A stretch of DNA of 38,587 bases from assembly GCA_947625625.1 (NCBI GenBank), contig CANQPC010000011.1:1-38587 (forward strand), in the 5' to 3' direction. The stretch comes from an uncultured Bacilli bacterium (GTDB lineage: Bacteria > Bacillota_I > Bacilli_A > RF39 > UBA660). Position numbers and translations under genes: made by a program. Shown here one piece after another: positions 1 to 6,740 of the stretch. How positions within the stretch are numbered: the stretch's first letter is position 1; each line of letters opens with the position of its first letter. The notes beneath the pieces were generated by a model. The model was not told where the DNA came from. It worked only from the letters and a program-made list of their open reading frames with translations, and ran no database searches.

Positions 1-93
1 AACATCATTTATTTCAACATAGTTATATCCCTGTCTTCTTAACTGATCTATCATTCTATCTTCAAGTTTTCTCTCACCCTCATAACTACTCAT
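1..93 (-). CDS. hsdR: Type I restriction R subunit, N-terminal fragment running off the window
   Basis: An ATG at 93, six bases after a GGAGG at 100-104, opens a frame that stays open for 31 codons to the window edge. The peptide starts MSSYEGERKLEDRMIDQLRR and continues QGYNYVEINDV. An acidic lead-in, then (L/F)E..(L/M)I.QL..QGY.Y..I.D, is how many HsdR-type restriction subunits begin. HsdR is the ATP-dependent translocase and nuclease subunit of a type I restriction-modification complex. The assignment rests on 31 residues only; the motor and nuclease motifs lie outside the window. Confidence 0.6.
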   Translation of the reverse strand, partial: MSSYEGERKLEDRMIDQLRRQGYNYVEINDV

Positions 94-162
94 ATACTAC
101 CTCCAACATTATCCAAAATTTACAAAACACATCATGTAAAAAATAAAATTAATTATATAACA

Positions 163-168
163 ATTATA
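163..168 (-). promoter_or_regulatory. Extended -10 promoter for the hsdR-like gene
   Basis: Read on the minus strand this is TATGCTATAAT, an extended -10 (TGnTATAAT) about 70 bases before the start codon at 93. No good -35 sits 17 bases further out. The rest of 94-329 holds no gene that I can support, only short A+T palindromes. Confidence 0.45.
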
Positions 169-329
169 GCATAATTATCGACAAAATTCGACTATTCACA
201 GTCAAGTTGTTTCCGATTTTGGATTTTATCTAATTTATCTTGTTATTTAGTATTTTATATATTAAATACTTTATAGTGTACTAAAATACCGCATATGGAA
301 TATCCAGATACCCTAAAAGGTAATCTGGA

Positions 330-623
330 CTAATCAAAAGGCTTTTCATATATGATATATTCATAATAAATTTTTCCATCATTTTTTCTCATTTCTTCTA
401 CTTTTAAATAATGCTTTTCTTTTAATTCTTTAATTACATTTCTAATTATAGTTTTACTTTCAACACAAATACTATTTATACCATTTAATGAATAATTCCA
501 ACTATCAGGAAGTGATAACATCATAGAAAGTAATCCTTTTGCTCTTAAACTTAATTCTTTATCTTTAAAATGATAATTACTCATTACTGTATAATCCTTA
601 TCTTTTTGTACTGTTATTTTCAT
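330..623 (-). CDS. Helix-turn-helix protein of plasmid/ICE type
   Basis: A 97-residue basic protein starting MKITVQKDKDYTVMSNYHFK, with the segment LSLRAKGLLSMMLSLPDSW and then a winged-helix-like stretch (SLNGINSICVESKTIIRNVIKELKE in two parts). This is the N-terminal helix-turn-helix module common in replication-initiator and DnaD-like proteins of Firmicute plasmids, phages and conjugative elements. Those proteins are usually longer, with a C-terminal domain after about residue 100; here the protein stops at once, so it is either a stand-alone DNA binder or a remnant. The start is supported by AAAGGAG nine bases upstream. A perfect 16-bp inverted repeat lies just before that ribosome site. 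It follows the Fic gene on the same strand. Confidence 0.7.
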   Translation of the reverse strand: MKITVQKDKDYTVMSNYHFKDKELSLRAKGLLSMMLSLPDSWNYSLNGINSICVESKTIIRNVIKELKEKHYLKVEEMRKNDGKIYYEYIIYEKPFD

Positions 624-644
624 TTGTTTTTTCTCCTTTTCTCC

Positions 645-687
645 ATAGTAAAAGAGTTTGCACTATCCACACAAACTCTTTTACTAT
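645..687. repeat. Perfect 16-bp inverted repeat (hairpin) between fic and the HTH gene
   Basis: Arms 645-660 (ATAGTAAAAGAGTTTG) and 672-687 are exact reverse complements, with an 11-base loop at 661-671. On the minus strand, where both neighbours are transcribed, it follows the fic stop (691) and ends one base before the ribosome site of the HTH gene, with no T-run after it. On the plus strand it is followed by TTTTTTATATTTTT-like sequence. It could be a terminator/attenuator for fic, an operator for the HTH protein, or a recombination or replication site. Confidence 0.75.
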
Positions 688-690
688 TTT

Positions 691-1503
691 TTATATTTTT
701 AAATCATCATTATTTAAACTATTATCTTTATTTAGTAACAAGTTTTCAAAAAACATAATTAAATAATTATTTGTTTCTTTAATGCCTTTACTATAATTGG
801 TATAATTTGCTCTTACTAAAGCATTTCTAAAATATAATGCATTCTCTTTAAACAATTCATTATTAATATTAAATCCCATACTGATTAAATATTTTTGAAT
901 AAATACAGCCGTCGTTCTAGTATTACCTTCTTGGAATGGATGCACTTGCCAGATTCTAGAGGTAAATTCAACAATTCTATTTATTAATTCTTCTTCATTA
1001 AATTTACTATAATCAATTTCTTTTTCTTCATTAAAATCATATTTTAAAGTTTCTTCAATTAAATCATACGATTGATATTGAACTGTATCTCCATTAAGTA
1101 CAAGCTCATCTTTTGTAAAATTATAAGTTCTAAATACTCCAGGATTATATTTTTCTCTATCCAAATTAGTAAATAATCTTTTATGATAATTTTTAAAAGT
1201 TAAGAAATCAAATCTAAATGATTTATCACTTAATATTTCATAGATAGCAGTTGCAACTTCATCTGCTTCTTCTTCATTATCGTCATCATGATTATCTTTA
1301 TTTTTACTATAATAGGAAGTTATTTCATTTTGAACTTCTTGATAAGTCTTTTTACCCTGAATATGTTCTTCAGATAGTTCTTGCATATATTTAGATGGTT
1401 TTAATCCATCAACATCTTGAAGACCAAATGCTATATTCCAATATAATTGTTTTACTTTTGGATTGCTTTCTTCTTGTACTTTATCATAAGTTATTTCATC
1501 CAT
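691..1503 (-). CDS. Fic family protein with VbhA-like N-terminal segment
   Basis: A 270-residue Fic protein. The active-site loop HPFQEGNTRTT (188-198) keeps the catalytic His, the anion-binding Gly-Asn and the Arg; GNTRT is a common variant of GNGRT. Fic enzymes usually transfer AMP from ATP to a hydroxyl on a target protein, but the target cannot be told here. The N-terminus (about 18-65, with AFGLQDVDGLKPSKYMQELS) resembles the VbhA antitoxin family, which normally blocks the ATP site through an S/TxxxE motif; that motif looks degenerate here. An acidic run (70-81, DNHDDDNEEEAD) links the two parts. I chose the start at 1503 because AGGAGG precedes it; an in-frame ATG at 1527 has no such site. 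It sits beside other accessory genes. Confidence 0.85.
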   Translation of the reverse strand: MDEITYDKVQEESNPKVKQLYWNIAFGLQDVDGLKPSKYMQELSEEHIQGKKTYQEVQNEITSYYSKNKDNHDDDNEEEADEVATAIYEILSDKSFRFDFLTFKNYHKRLFTNLDREKYNPGVFRTYNFTKDELVLNGDTVQYQSYDLIEETLKYDFNEEKEIDYSKFNEEELINRIVEFTSRIWQVHPFQEGNTRTTAVFIQKYLISMGFNINNELFKENALYFRNALVRANYTNYSKGIKETNNYLIMFFENLLLNKDNSLNNDDLKI

Positions 1504-1529
1504 AGAATTACCTCCTTTTTTATACATCT

Positions 1530-1535
1530 ATTATA
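1530..1535 (-). promoter_or_regulatory. Extended -10 promoter of fic
   Basis: Minus-strand TTTGGTATAAT (TGnTATAAT) lies 27 bases before the fic start codon at 1503; the -35 region is poor. Confidence 0.5.
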
Positions 1536-1648
1536 CCAAATTTTATGGAAATAATCACTACTACATAGTTAATTTAAGTACAAAATTTTTTGCATATATA
1601 TTCCAGTAAAATAGGAGCTTATCAAAGTCATACACCATTGCCATAATT

Positions 1649-1692
1649 TAATCACATATTACGCGTCCCGACCTCCGGAGTTTATGTGATTA
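1649..1692. repeat. 10-bp inverted repeat around a GC-rich core at the broken amidase end
   Basis: TAATCACATA at 1649-1658 and its exact reverse complement at 1683-1692 flank 24 bases containing ACGCGTCCCG and the palindrome CTCCGGAG. The right arm encodes SNHI of the amidase; the stop codon at 1659 sits next to the left arm. The GC content of the core stands out from the surroundings. Confidence 0.7.
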
Positions 1693-1949
1693 GATATCAC
1701 TATAACATCTTTGGAATCTCCAAACTTCGATAAAATACTATTTGTTCTATCCGTCGGAGATAAGGTTACGTCTTCTTCTCTCGTAATAGCAACTGGTATT
1801 CCTAAATCTCTAAATCTATCATACATGTATTTTGATATTAACAAAGTATAATCTTTTTCAAGTTTATTATTGCCAACAGCACCCGAGTCGCTTCCTCCAT
1901 GACCTGGGTCAATGACAACCTTTTTAGTAGCTCTATTTTCATTATTCAT
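1659..1949 (-). pseudogene. Amidase_3 (N-acetylmuramoyl-L-alanine amidase), 3'-truncated
   Basis: The 96 residues match the first half of a zinc amidase that cleaves the MurNAc-L-Ala bond of peptidoglycan: VVIDPGHGGSDSGAVG (zinc His), a Glu in NNKLEKDYTLL, and ISNHINSGG (second zinc His). Family members normally continue for another 80-100 residues with the catalytic Glu (an EVGFLSN-like motif); here translation ends at SGGRDA. I could not find the missing half in any frame downstream. The start has a GAAGGTG ribosome site. No signal peptide. Probably a truncated, inactive remnant, although the promoter-proximal part is undamaged. Confidence 0.75.
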
Positions 1950-2109
1950 TTTATAATCACCTTCAAAATAGTATATGTATAGTTATAAATTTGGTTAATT
2001 TGACTATATATATAAAATTATAATTTTTTTATTATACAAATAATTATAGAAAGCACTACTAAAAAATATATGAGTAAAATATATTAAGTTTTATTTTAAT
2101 GACAATTAA

Positions 2110-2134
2110 ATAGCATCTTATTTTAAGATGCTAT
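2110..2134 (-). terminator. Terminator after the phosphoesterase-fold gene
   Basis: ATAGCATCTTA (2110-2120) and TAAGATGCTAT (2124-2134) form an 11-bp stem with a 3-base loop, eight bases beyond the stop codon at 2142, followed on the minus strand by a T-leaning tract. Confidence 0.7.
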
Positions 2135-2141
2135 ACCCTAT

Positions 2142-2582
2142 TTATTCTTCTTTTAACATAATTGGTTTAAAACTTATTCTTTCGAGCGAAACACAAACAT
2201 AATTTTTATTTTTAAAATCTTTTATTTTTTCTTCATTAGTATTACTACCATAAATGTTTATTTTATTTGATTCTACATCTTTTGGATAATGTGTTAAGAC
2301 ATATTTACCAATAGTATGTTCTTCATCATATACTTCTTTGAAACCTAATCTTAGGAAAAAGTCTTTTCCAAAGCTAGTATCTTTTTCACCCATAATAAGG
2401 TACTTATTACCATTTAATTTATTAAAAATAGATTTTAATTCATCAAAAGATCCTGTACCGAAATTTCCTAAATGATAGATTAGGTCATCTTTTTCAACAG
2501 TATCATTCCAACTATTGATTGTTTCATTATTAACATTATCGCTATTAAAGTTTGTGTTCGCAATTAAATATATTTTTGCCAT
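2142..2582 (-). CDS. Metallophosphoesterase-fold protein lacking metal ligands (pseudoenzyme)
   Basis: This 146-residue protein follows the small calcineurin-like phosphoesterase pattern along its whole length, but the ligand motifs are changed. SDxH is ANTN (N9, N11), GDFx is GNFG (N40), GNHD is GEKD (E66, K67) and GHxH is GSNTN (112-116). Only the His of THYP (98) remains. The scaffold is well kept: SWNDTVEKDDLIYHLG, FNKLNGNKYLIMG and the final beta segment. Hydrolysis is therefore unlikely; a binding or regulatory role is an inference. I chose the start at 2582 (AAAGGAG eight bases upstream) over the in-frame codon at 2603. Monocistronic, with its own promoter and terminator. Confidence 0.75.
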   Translation of the reverse strand: MAKIYLIANTNFNSDNVNNETINSWNDTVEKDDLIYHLGNFGTGSFDELKSIFNKLNGNKYLIMGEKDTSFGKDFFLRLGFKEVYDEEHTIGKYVLTHYPKDVESNKINIYGSNTNEEKIKDFKNKNYVCVSLERISFKPIMLKEE

Positions 2583-2603
2583 AATATTTCTCCTTTCCGA
2601 CAT

Positions 2604-2609
2604 ATTATA
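2604..2609 (-). promoter_or_regulatory. Extended -10 promoter of the phosphoesterase-fold gene
   Basis: Minus-strand AATGTTATAAT (TGnTATAAT) sits 21 bases before the ATG at 2582. The -35 region is A-rich and unconvincing. Confidence 0.5.
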
Positions 2610-2677
2610 ACATTAAATTCTGATTTTTTATTTATATTTTTACTAATATTGGTAAATAATAGTAATAAGGAGGCATT

Positions 2678-3115
2678 ATGAAAGAAAATTTTAAGCTTGC
2701 TCTTCATATCTATCAGGATGCTGAAATGGCATCTTATACTCTAACTAAGCTTCTTAGAGATTTAGAGGATAGAGATAATAAAATAAAGAAAACGACTGAA
2801 GATGTCTTAAAAGAATATGAAGAATGGAAAAGTAAAATGGAAAAATTCTTGAAAAAGAATAACATAAAAATTGATGAAACGACACTATTTGAAAAAATGA
2901 TGGCTAACATGGGAATTAAAAAAGAAGTAAAGAAAGATAACAGTGACTCTTCGATTGCCGATATGCTTATTAAAGGTGTATCGATGGGGAGTATCGATAT
3001 GGAAAAAAAGATTAGCGAACATAAAGATGATGTTAGTAGTGAGGAATTAGGCTACGCTAAAGATTTTTTAAAGTTTCAAGAAAAAACTATAGATATATTT
3101 AAGAAGTATCTATAG
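2678..3115 (+). CDS. Helical protein of unknown function
   Basis: I do not recognise this 145-residue protein. It starts MKENFKLALHIYQDAEMASY and is almost entirely charged amphipathic helix: Lys/Glu-rich between 30 and 60, a short SSIADMLIKGVSMGS segment near 103-115, and a last helix LGYAKDFLKFQEKTIDIFKKYL in two parts. There is no signal peptide, membrane segment or Cys. The pattern of long helices with a conserved-looking N-terminal helix resembles four-helix-bundle proteins such as ferritin-like folds, but metal ligands are not evident. A perfect AAGGAGG lies seven bases before the ATG. It converges on the zinc-ribbon gene and shares its terminator. Confidence 0.75.
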   Translation: MKENFKLALHIYQDAEMASYTLTKLLRDLEDRDNKIKKTTEDVLKEYEEWKSKMEKFLKKNNIKIDETTLFEKMMANMGIKKEVKKDNSDSSIADMLIKGVSMGSIDMEKKISEHKDDVSSEELGYAKDFLKFQEKTIDIFKKYL

Positions 3116-3120
3116 TTTTT
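3083..3120. terminator. Bidirectional terminator between converging genes
   Basis: AAAACTATAGATA (3083-3095) pairs with TATCTATAGTTTT (3107-3119) as a perfect 13-bp stem with A-run before and T-run after. It overlaps the last codons of the plus-strand gene, so it can stop both transcripts. Confidence 0.8.
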
Positions 3121-3121
3121 A

Positions 3122-3496
3122 CTATTTATATTTTATTTCTTGAATAAATGGTTTGGCCGCTAGTAAACCCATTTTAGGTATAATATGAACCTCGACATTT
3201 CTTTGATTTTCATTTAATTCAATATCTTGAATGACATCTTTTTCAGTAGAAGTAAGTTTGATTTCATGAGTACCATAAGGAACATGGCAAGATAAAGTAC
3301 TATTATTAGGTAAACTTCCAAGTTTTGTATCATCGACATATGCTTCAAAGCCAATTGCAAAACCAAAAACTTTTTTCTCTCTTATAATGGTTATTTCGCC
3401 AACGTTATTTTCATCAGACATCTTAGTAGGAGCACCACAATGGGGACAAAACTTAACTTCTAAATCTAATTGACATCCACAATTTAAGCATATCAT
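3122..3496 (-). CDS. Zinc-ribbon protein with a C-terminal beta domain
   Basis: 124 residues. The first 22 form a zinc ribbon, MICLNCGCQ then KFCPHCGAP (Cys 3, 6, 17, 20). From about 34 a beta-rich domain follows, with YVDDTKLGSLPNNSTLSCHV and PYGTHEIKLTS, a pattern reminiscent of PEGA-type carbohydrate or surface modules and similar small beta sandwiches. No membrane segment is seen, so it is probably cytoplasmic. The function is not known. AGGAAGTG precedes the start, and a strong promoter lies about 20 bases upstream. The window carries two more zinc-ribbon proteins (32.6-33.9 kb), but those are membrane proteins and only the ribbon is shared. Confidence 0.75.
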   Translation of the reverse strand: MICLNCGCQLDLEVKFCPHCGAPTKMSDENNVGEITIIREKKVFGFAIGFEAYVDDTKLGSLPNNSTLSCHVPYGTHEIKLTSTEKDVIQDIELNENQRNVEVHIIPKMGLLAAKPFIQEIKYK

Positions 3497-3516
3497 ATTT
3501 TCACTTCCTATTTAAA

Positions 3517-3545
3517 ATGATAGCATATTTTTTTTGTTTTGACAA
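3517..3545 (-). promoter_or_regulatory. Sigma-A-type promoter of the zinc-ribbon gene
   Basis: On the minus strand TTGTCA (3540-3545), 17 bases, TATCAT (3517-3522); each box is one mismatch from consensus. The start codon at 3496 leaves a leader of only about 15 bases. Confidence 0.7.
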
Positions 3546-3599
3546 TTTGTTTATATACAATTTTTTATTTATGTGATAAAATTATAATAGGTGAAGAAT

Positions 3600-5366
3600 A
3601 TGACGGGGAATATGTTAGGAAGGATAATAGCTATTAACGAAGGCATTGTATCAGTTAAACTAGATGTCAATATCTACGAATATGAAGGACTAATTGGTAA
3701 AAATGTCGTCATTAAAGATACTTTATTTTCTAATGTTGGAGAAGTTATTGCTATAGGAAATGGTATTATGCAAATATCTCTAGTAGGTGAAATTAGAGAT
3801 AATAAATTTCTATTTGGCGATATAACTAAGCCTTCTTTTAAAGCTCCCTGTTATTTAATCGACGATGCTACTTTGAATATTATTTTAAATAATGATGCTC
3901 CTAATACAATAAAATTAGGAAAGTCTTATGTCTATCCAGATTATGATATAAAACTAGATGTGGGTAATTTCTTTTCGAATCACTTTGCTATACTCGGTAA
4001 TTCGGGTAGTGGTAAAAGTTATTCTGTCGCTAAAATTTTACAGGGAGTTTTTTATCAATGTAAAACACTTCCCTTTTATTCAAATATATTTCTATTCGAT
4101 GCGTATGGTGAATATCAAAGAGCATTTTCGAGAATTCATGAAGTTAATGAAAATATTAATTATAAAGTATATACAACAGATTTGAATAGTACAGAATTTG
4201 AAATACTTACTTATCCTTTTTGGCTTTTGGGAATTGATGATCTTGCTCTACTAATGGGTGTTACGACAAAAGAACAACTACCAATTATCGAAAAGGCTTT
4301 AAAACTAGTATCTTACTTTGCTAGAAAAGAAGATGAAGTTATTAATCAAAAAAATGATATTATAGCTAGATGTCTTTTAGATGTATTATTTTCTGGTAAA
4401 AGTCCAAGTATGATAAGAAATAAAATTGTCTCAATATTAACTAAGTTTAATACCGCTAATCTAAATTTGGAAGTAAAGCTTGAAAAAGGTGGCTGGACTA
4501 GAACTATAAGGCAATGTCTATTCGTCGAACAGGGGGGCGAGTTTGCAGATGTCGAGTTAGTTATCAGTTATTTAGAAAGCTTATGCCTAGATAATTTTGA
4601 GCTATCGCTTCCTAATGGAGAATACATGTATACAATGGCTAATTTTTCCACTGCACTAGAGTTTGCTTTAATTTCCGAAGGCTCTCTTAACAGTGATGCA
4701 GCTTTTGAACTTGGTAATACTCTCAAAGTTAGATTTAATAATCTTATGAATAGTGACTATTCAAGATATTTTGATTATAATGGCTATGTAAATAGAGAAA
4801 GTTATATTAATTTACTTTTGACATGTAATAATGGAAGAAAAGCTCAGATTGTTAATTTTAATATTAACTATGTCGATGATAGGTTTGCTAAAAATTTGGT
4901 TAAGATATATTCAAAGCTTCTCTTCGATTATATTGTATCTTTAAATCAAAGAGCTTCAATGCCTTTTCATATAGTACTTGAAGAGGCACATAGATACGTT
5001 CAAAATGATGATGATGTCGAAATACTAGGCTATAATATTTTTGAAAGAATTACAAAAGAAGGTAGAAAGTATGGGCTTCTACTAGGAATTGTTTCACAAA
5101 GGCCGTCGGAATTATCGGAAACGACGATATCGCAGTGTAGTAATTTCTTGGTATTTAAAATGTTTCATCCTAAAGATCTTCAGTTTATTAAAGATATTAT
5201 ATCAAGTGCAGATATTACTGTGACAAATAAAATTAAGACATTGCATCCCGGTACTTGTATAATGTTTGGAACAGCATTTAAAATGCCGACAATAGCTATT
5301 TTAGATAAGCCTAATCCAGAACCTTTAAGTCAAAGTTGTGACATTAATAGGACATGGTATTTATAG
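3600..5366 (+). CDS. HerA-type ATPase (DUF87 family helicase-like)
   Basis: 588 residues. The N-terminus (1-75) is a beta-rich HAS-barrel-like domain. Walker A GNSGSGKS is at 133-140, an acidic FLFDAYGEY strand follows, then Walker B-type HIVLEEAHRY near 455-465 and the sensor/arginine-finger region TKEGRKYG...GIVSQRPSEL, all typical of HerA/FtsK-like hexameric motors. Archaeal HerA works with the nuclease NurA in DNA end processing; bacterial members occur in defence pairs (with SIR2 or nuclease partners) or alone. No NurA, SIR2 or nuclease gene adjoins this one, so its partner and role are unknown. I prefer the ATG at 3600 (AGGTGA upstream) to the GTG at 3591. The genes on either side appear to have separate transcription. 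Confidence 0.85.
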   Translation: MTGNMLGRIIAINEGIVSVKLDVNIYEYEGLIGKNVVIKDTLFSNVGEVIAIGNGIMQISLVGEIRDNKFLFGDITKPSFKAPCYLIDDATLNIILNNDAPNTIKLGKSYVYPDYDIKLDVGNFFSNHFAILGNSGSGKSYSVAKILQGVFYQCKTLPFYSNIFLFDAYGEYQRAFSRIHEVNENINYKVYTTDLNSTEFEILTYPFWLLGIDDLALLMGVTTKEQLPIIEKALKLVSYFARKEDEVINQKNDIIARCLLDVLFSGKSPSMIRNKIVSILTKFNTANLNLEVKLEKGGWTRTIRQCLFVEQGGEFADVELVISYLESLCLDNFELSLPNGEYMYTMANFSTALEFALISEGSLNSDAAFELGNTLKVRFNNLMNSDYSRYFDYNGYVNRESYINLLLTCNNGRKAQIVNFNINYVDDRFAKNLVKIYSKLLFDYIVSLNQRASMPFHIVLEEAHRYVQNDDDVEILGYNIFERITKEGRKYGLLLGIVSQRPSELSETTISQCSNFLVFKMFHPKDLQFIKDIISSADITVTNKIKTLHPGTCIMFGTAFKMPTIAILDKPNPEPLSQSCDINRTWYL

Positions 5367-5434
5367 TAATTTGAAAATATGATATTTAAAAAATATGATA
5401 ATTTTAAATTACTTTTTATTTTTGTAAATTTTTA

Positions 5435-5464
5435 TTGCAGTTATCGTTACTGGCATGATATAAT
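5435..5464 (+). promoter_or_regulatory. Promoter of the F420 ligase-like gene
   Basis: TTGCAG (5435-5440), 18 bases, TATAAT (5459-5464) with an extended TGA before the -10. The start codon at 5496 follows by 31 bases. Confidence 0.7.
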
Positions 5465-5495
5465 ATCAATGTACGGTAGTACAATGGAGGTAAGA

Positions 5496-6683
5496 ATGAG
5501 AAATGTAGGTACAGTTGTCAGGGGAATTAGAACTCCGATAATTAAAGATGGTGATGATTTAGCTAATATCGTCGTCGATGCTCTTATGAAGGCAAAGGAA
5601 AGTGAAAAATTTGAATTTAGAGATAGAGATATAGTCGCGGTTACGGAAGCAGTCGTAGGCATAAGTGAAGGTAACTATGCTACGGTAGATGATATAGCTT
5701 TAGATTTGAAAGAAAAATTTCCATCAAAAAATATTGGTGTTGTTTTTCCAATACTTAGTAGAAATAGATTTTCAATGATGCTAAAGGGAATGGCTAGAGC
5801 AATGGATAAAATTACTATGCTTTTGAGTTTTCCTTCTGATGAAGTTGGCAATGGTATTTTAGATGAAGATATTTTAGAAAATAGTAAATATGATTTATCT
5901 AGTATTATTAGTGAAAAAGAATATACAGAAGTATTTGGAACTTTTAAACACCCTTTTACTGGTATTAATATGGTTGACTTTTATCGTGATTTGATAAAAA
6001 AAGAAGACTGTGAAGTAGAATTTGTCTTTGCTAATGATCCGAAAGTTATATTAAATTATACTGACGACGTATTAAACTGTGATATTCATACAAGATTTAG
6101 AACTAAAAAAATATTATTAGATGCGGGATGTAAAAATGTATATAGTTTACATGAAATTTTAAATCAGTCTGTAAATGGAAGTGGGTATAATCCAACTTAT
6201 GGTCTTTTGGGTTCTAATAAATCGACAGAGGAAAAATTAAAATTGTTTCCTAAAGATGGAGATAAATTAGTTTTAGATATTCAGAAACGTTTGAAAGATG
6301 AAACTGGCAAAAATATTGAAGTTATGGTATACGGAGATGGTGCATTTAAAGATCCTGTAGGTCATATTTGGGAACTTGCCGATCCTGTCGTTTCTCCATT
6401 TTATACTAAAGGATTAGAAGGTACTCCTAATGAATTGAAACTCAAGTATATTTCCGATAATAAATTTTCAGAATTAAGAGGAGAAGAACTTAAAACGGCA
6501 ATCAAAGAGGAAATAAAGAAAAAAGATGCTAACTTAAAAGGAAATATGTTATCGCAAGGGACTACTCCAAGAAGAATTACAGATTTAGTTGGATCTTTAT
6601 GTGATTTGACAAGTGGTAGCGGAGATAAAGGAACTCCTGTAGTATTTATTCAGGGTTACTTTGATAATTTAGCTGACGAGTAG
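5496..6683 (+). CDS. Coenzyme F420-0:L-glutamate ligase-like protein
   Basis: 395 residues related to the CofE/FbiB ligase family, which adds glutamate to F420-0 in archaea and actinobacteria. Visible family features are RGIRTPIIKDGDDLANIVVD at the start, RDRDIVAVTEAVVGISEGN near 47-65, VFPILSRNRFSMMLKGMARA, and VMVYGDGAFKDPVGHIWELA, followed by a C-terminal TSGSGDKGTP loop. Firmicute relatives are found in organisms with no known F420, so the real acceptor is probably different; that is inference. I chose the start at 5496 (GGAGG six bases upstream, after the promoter) over an upstream in-frame ATG at 5379 that precedes the promoter. It is followed by a terminator and the FAD dehydrogenase. 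Confidence 0.8.
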   Translation: MRNVGTVVRGIRTPIIKDGDDLANIVVDALMKAKESEKFEFRDRDIVAVTEAVVGISEGNYATVDDIALDLKEKFPSKNIGVVFPILSRNRFSMMLKGMARAMDKITMLLSFPSDEVGNGILDEDILENSKYDLSSIISEKEYTEVFGTFKHPFTGINMVDFYRDLIKKEDCEVEFVFANDPKVILNYTDDVLNCDIHTRFRTKKILLDAGCKNVYSLHEILNQSVNGSGYNPTYGLLGSNKSTEEKLKLFPKDGDKLVLDIQKRLKDETGKNIEVMVYGDGAFKDPVGHIWELADPVVSPFYTKGLEGTPNELKLKYISDNKFSELRGEELKTAIKEEIKKKDANLKGNMLSQGTTPRRITDLVGSLCDLTSGSGDKGTPVVFIQGYFDNLADE

Positions 6684-6706
6684 AAAGATTTTTTCTACTT
6701 TTTTAT
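6680..6706 (+). terminator. Terminator after the F420 ligase-like gene
   Basis: GTAGAAA (6680-6686) and TTTCTAC (6692-6698) form a short stem overlapping the stop codon, followed by TTTTTTA. Confidence 0.6.
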
Positions 6707-6740
6707 ATTATATATTGATTTAATTTAGGAAGGTGGTTTT

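Noticed and set aside
249-270. Short AGTATTT/AAATACT palindrome as a terminator
   Set aside because: Seven-base A+T arms are expected by chance here, and no T-run follows a GC-containing stem.
1561-1644. A 27-residue minus-strand frame (MAMVYDFDKLLF...) after the truncated amidase
   Set aside because: No ribosome binding site and a length expected by chance in A+T-rich DNA.
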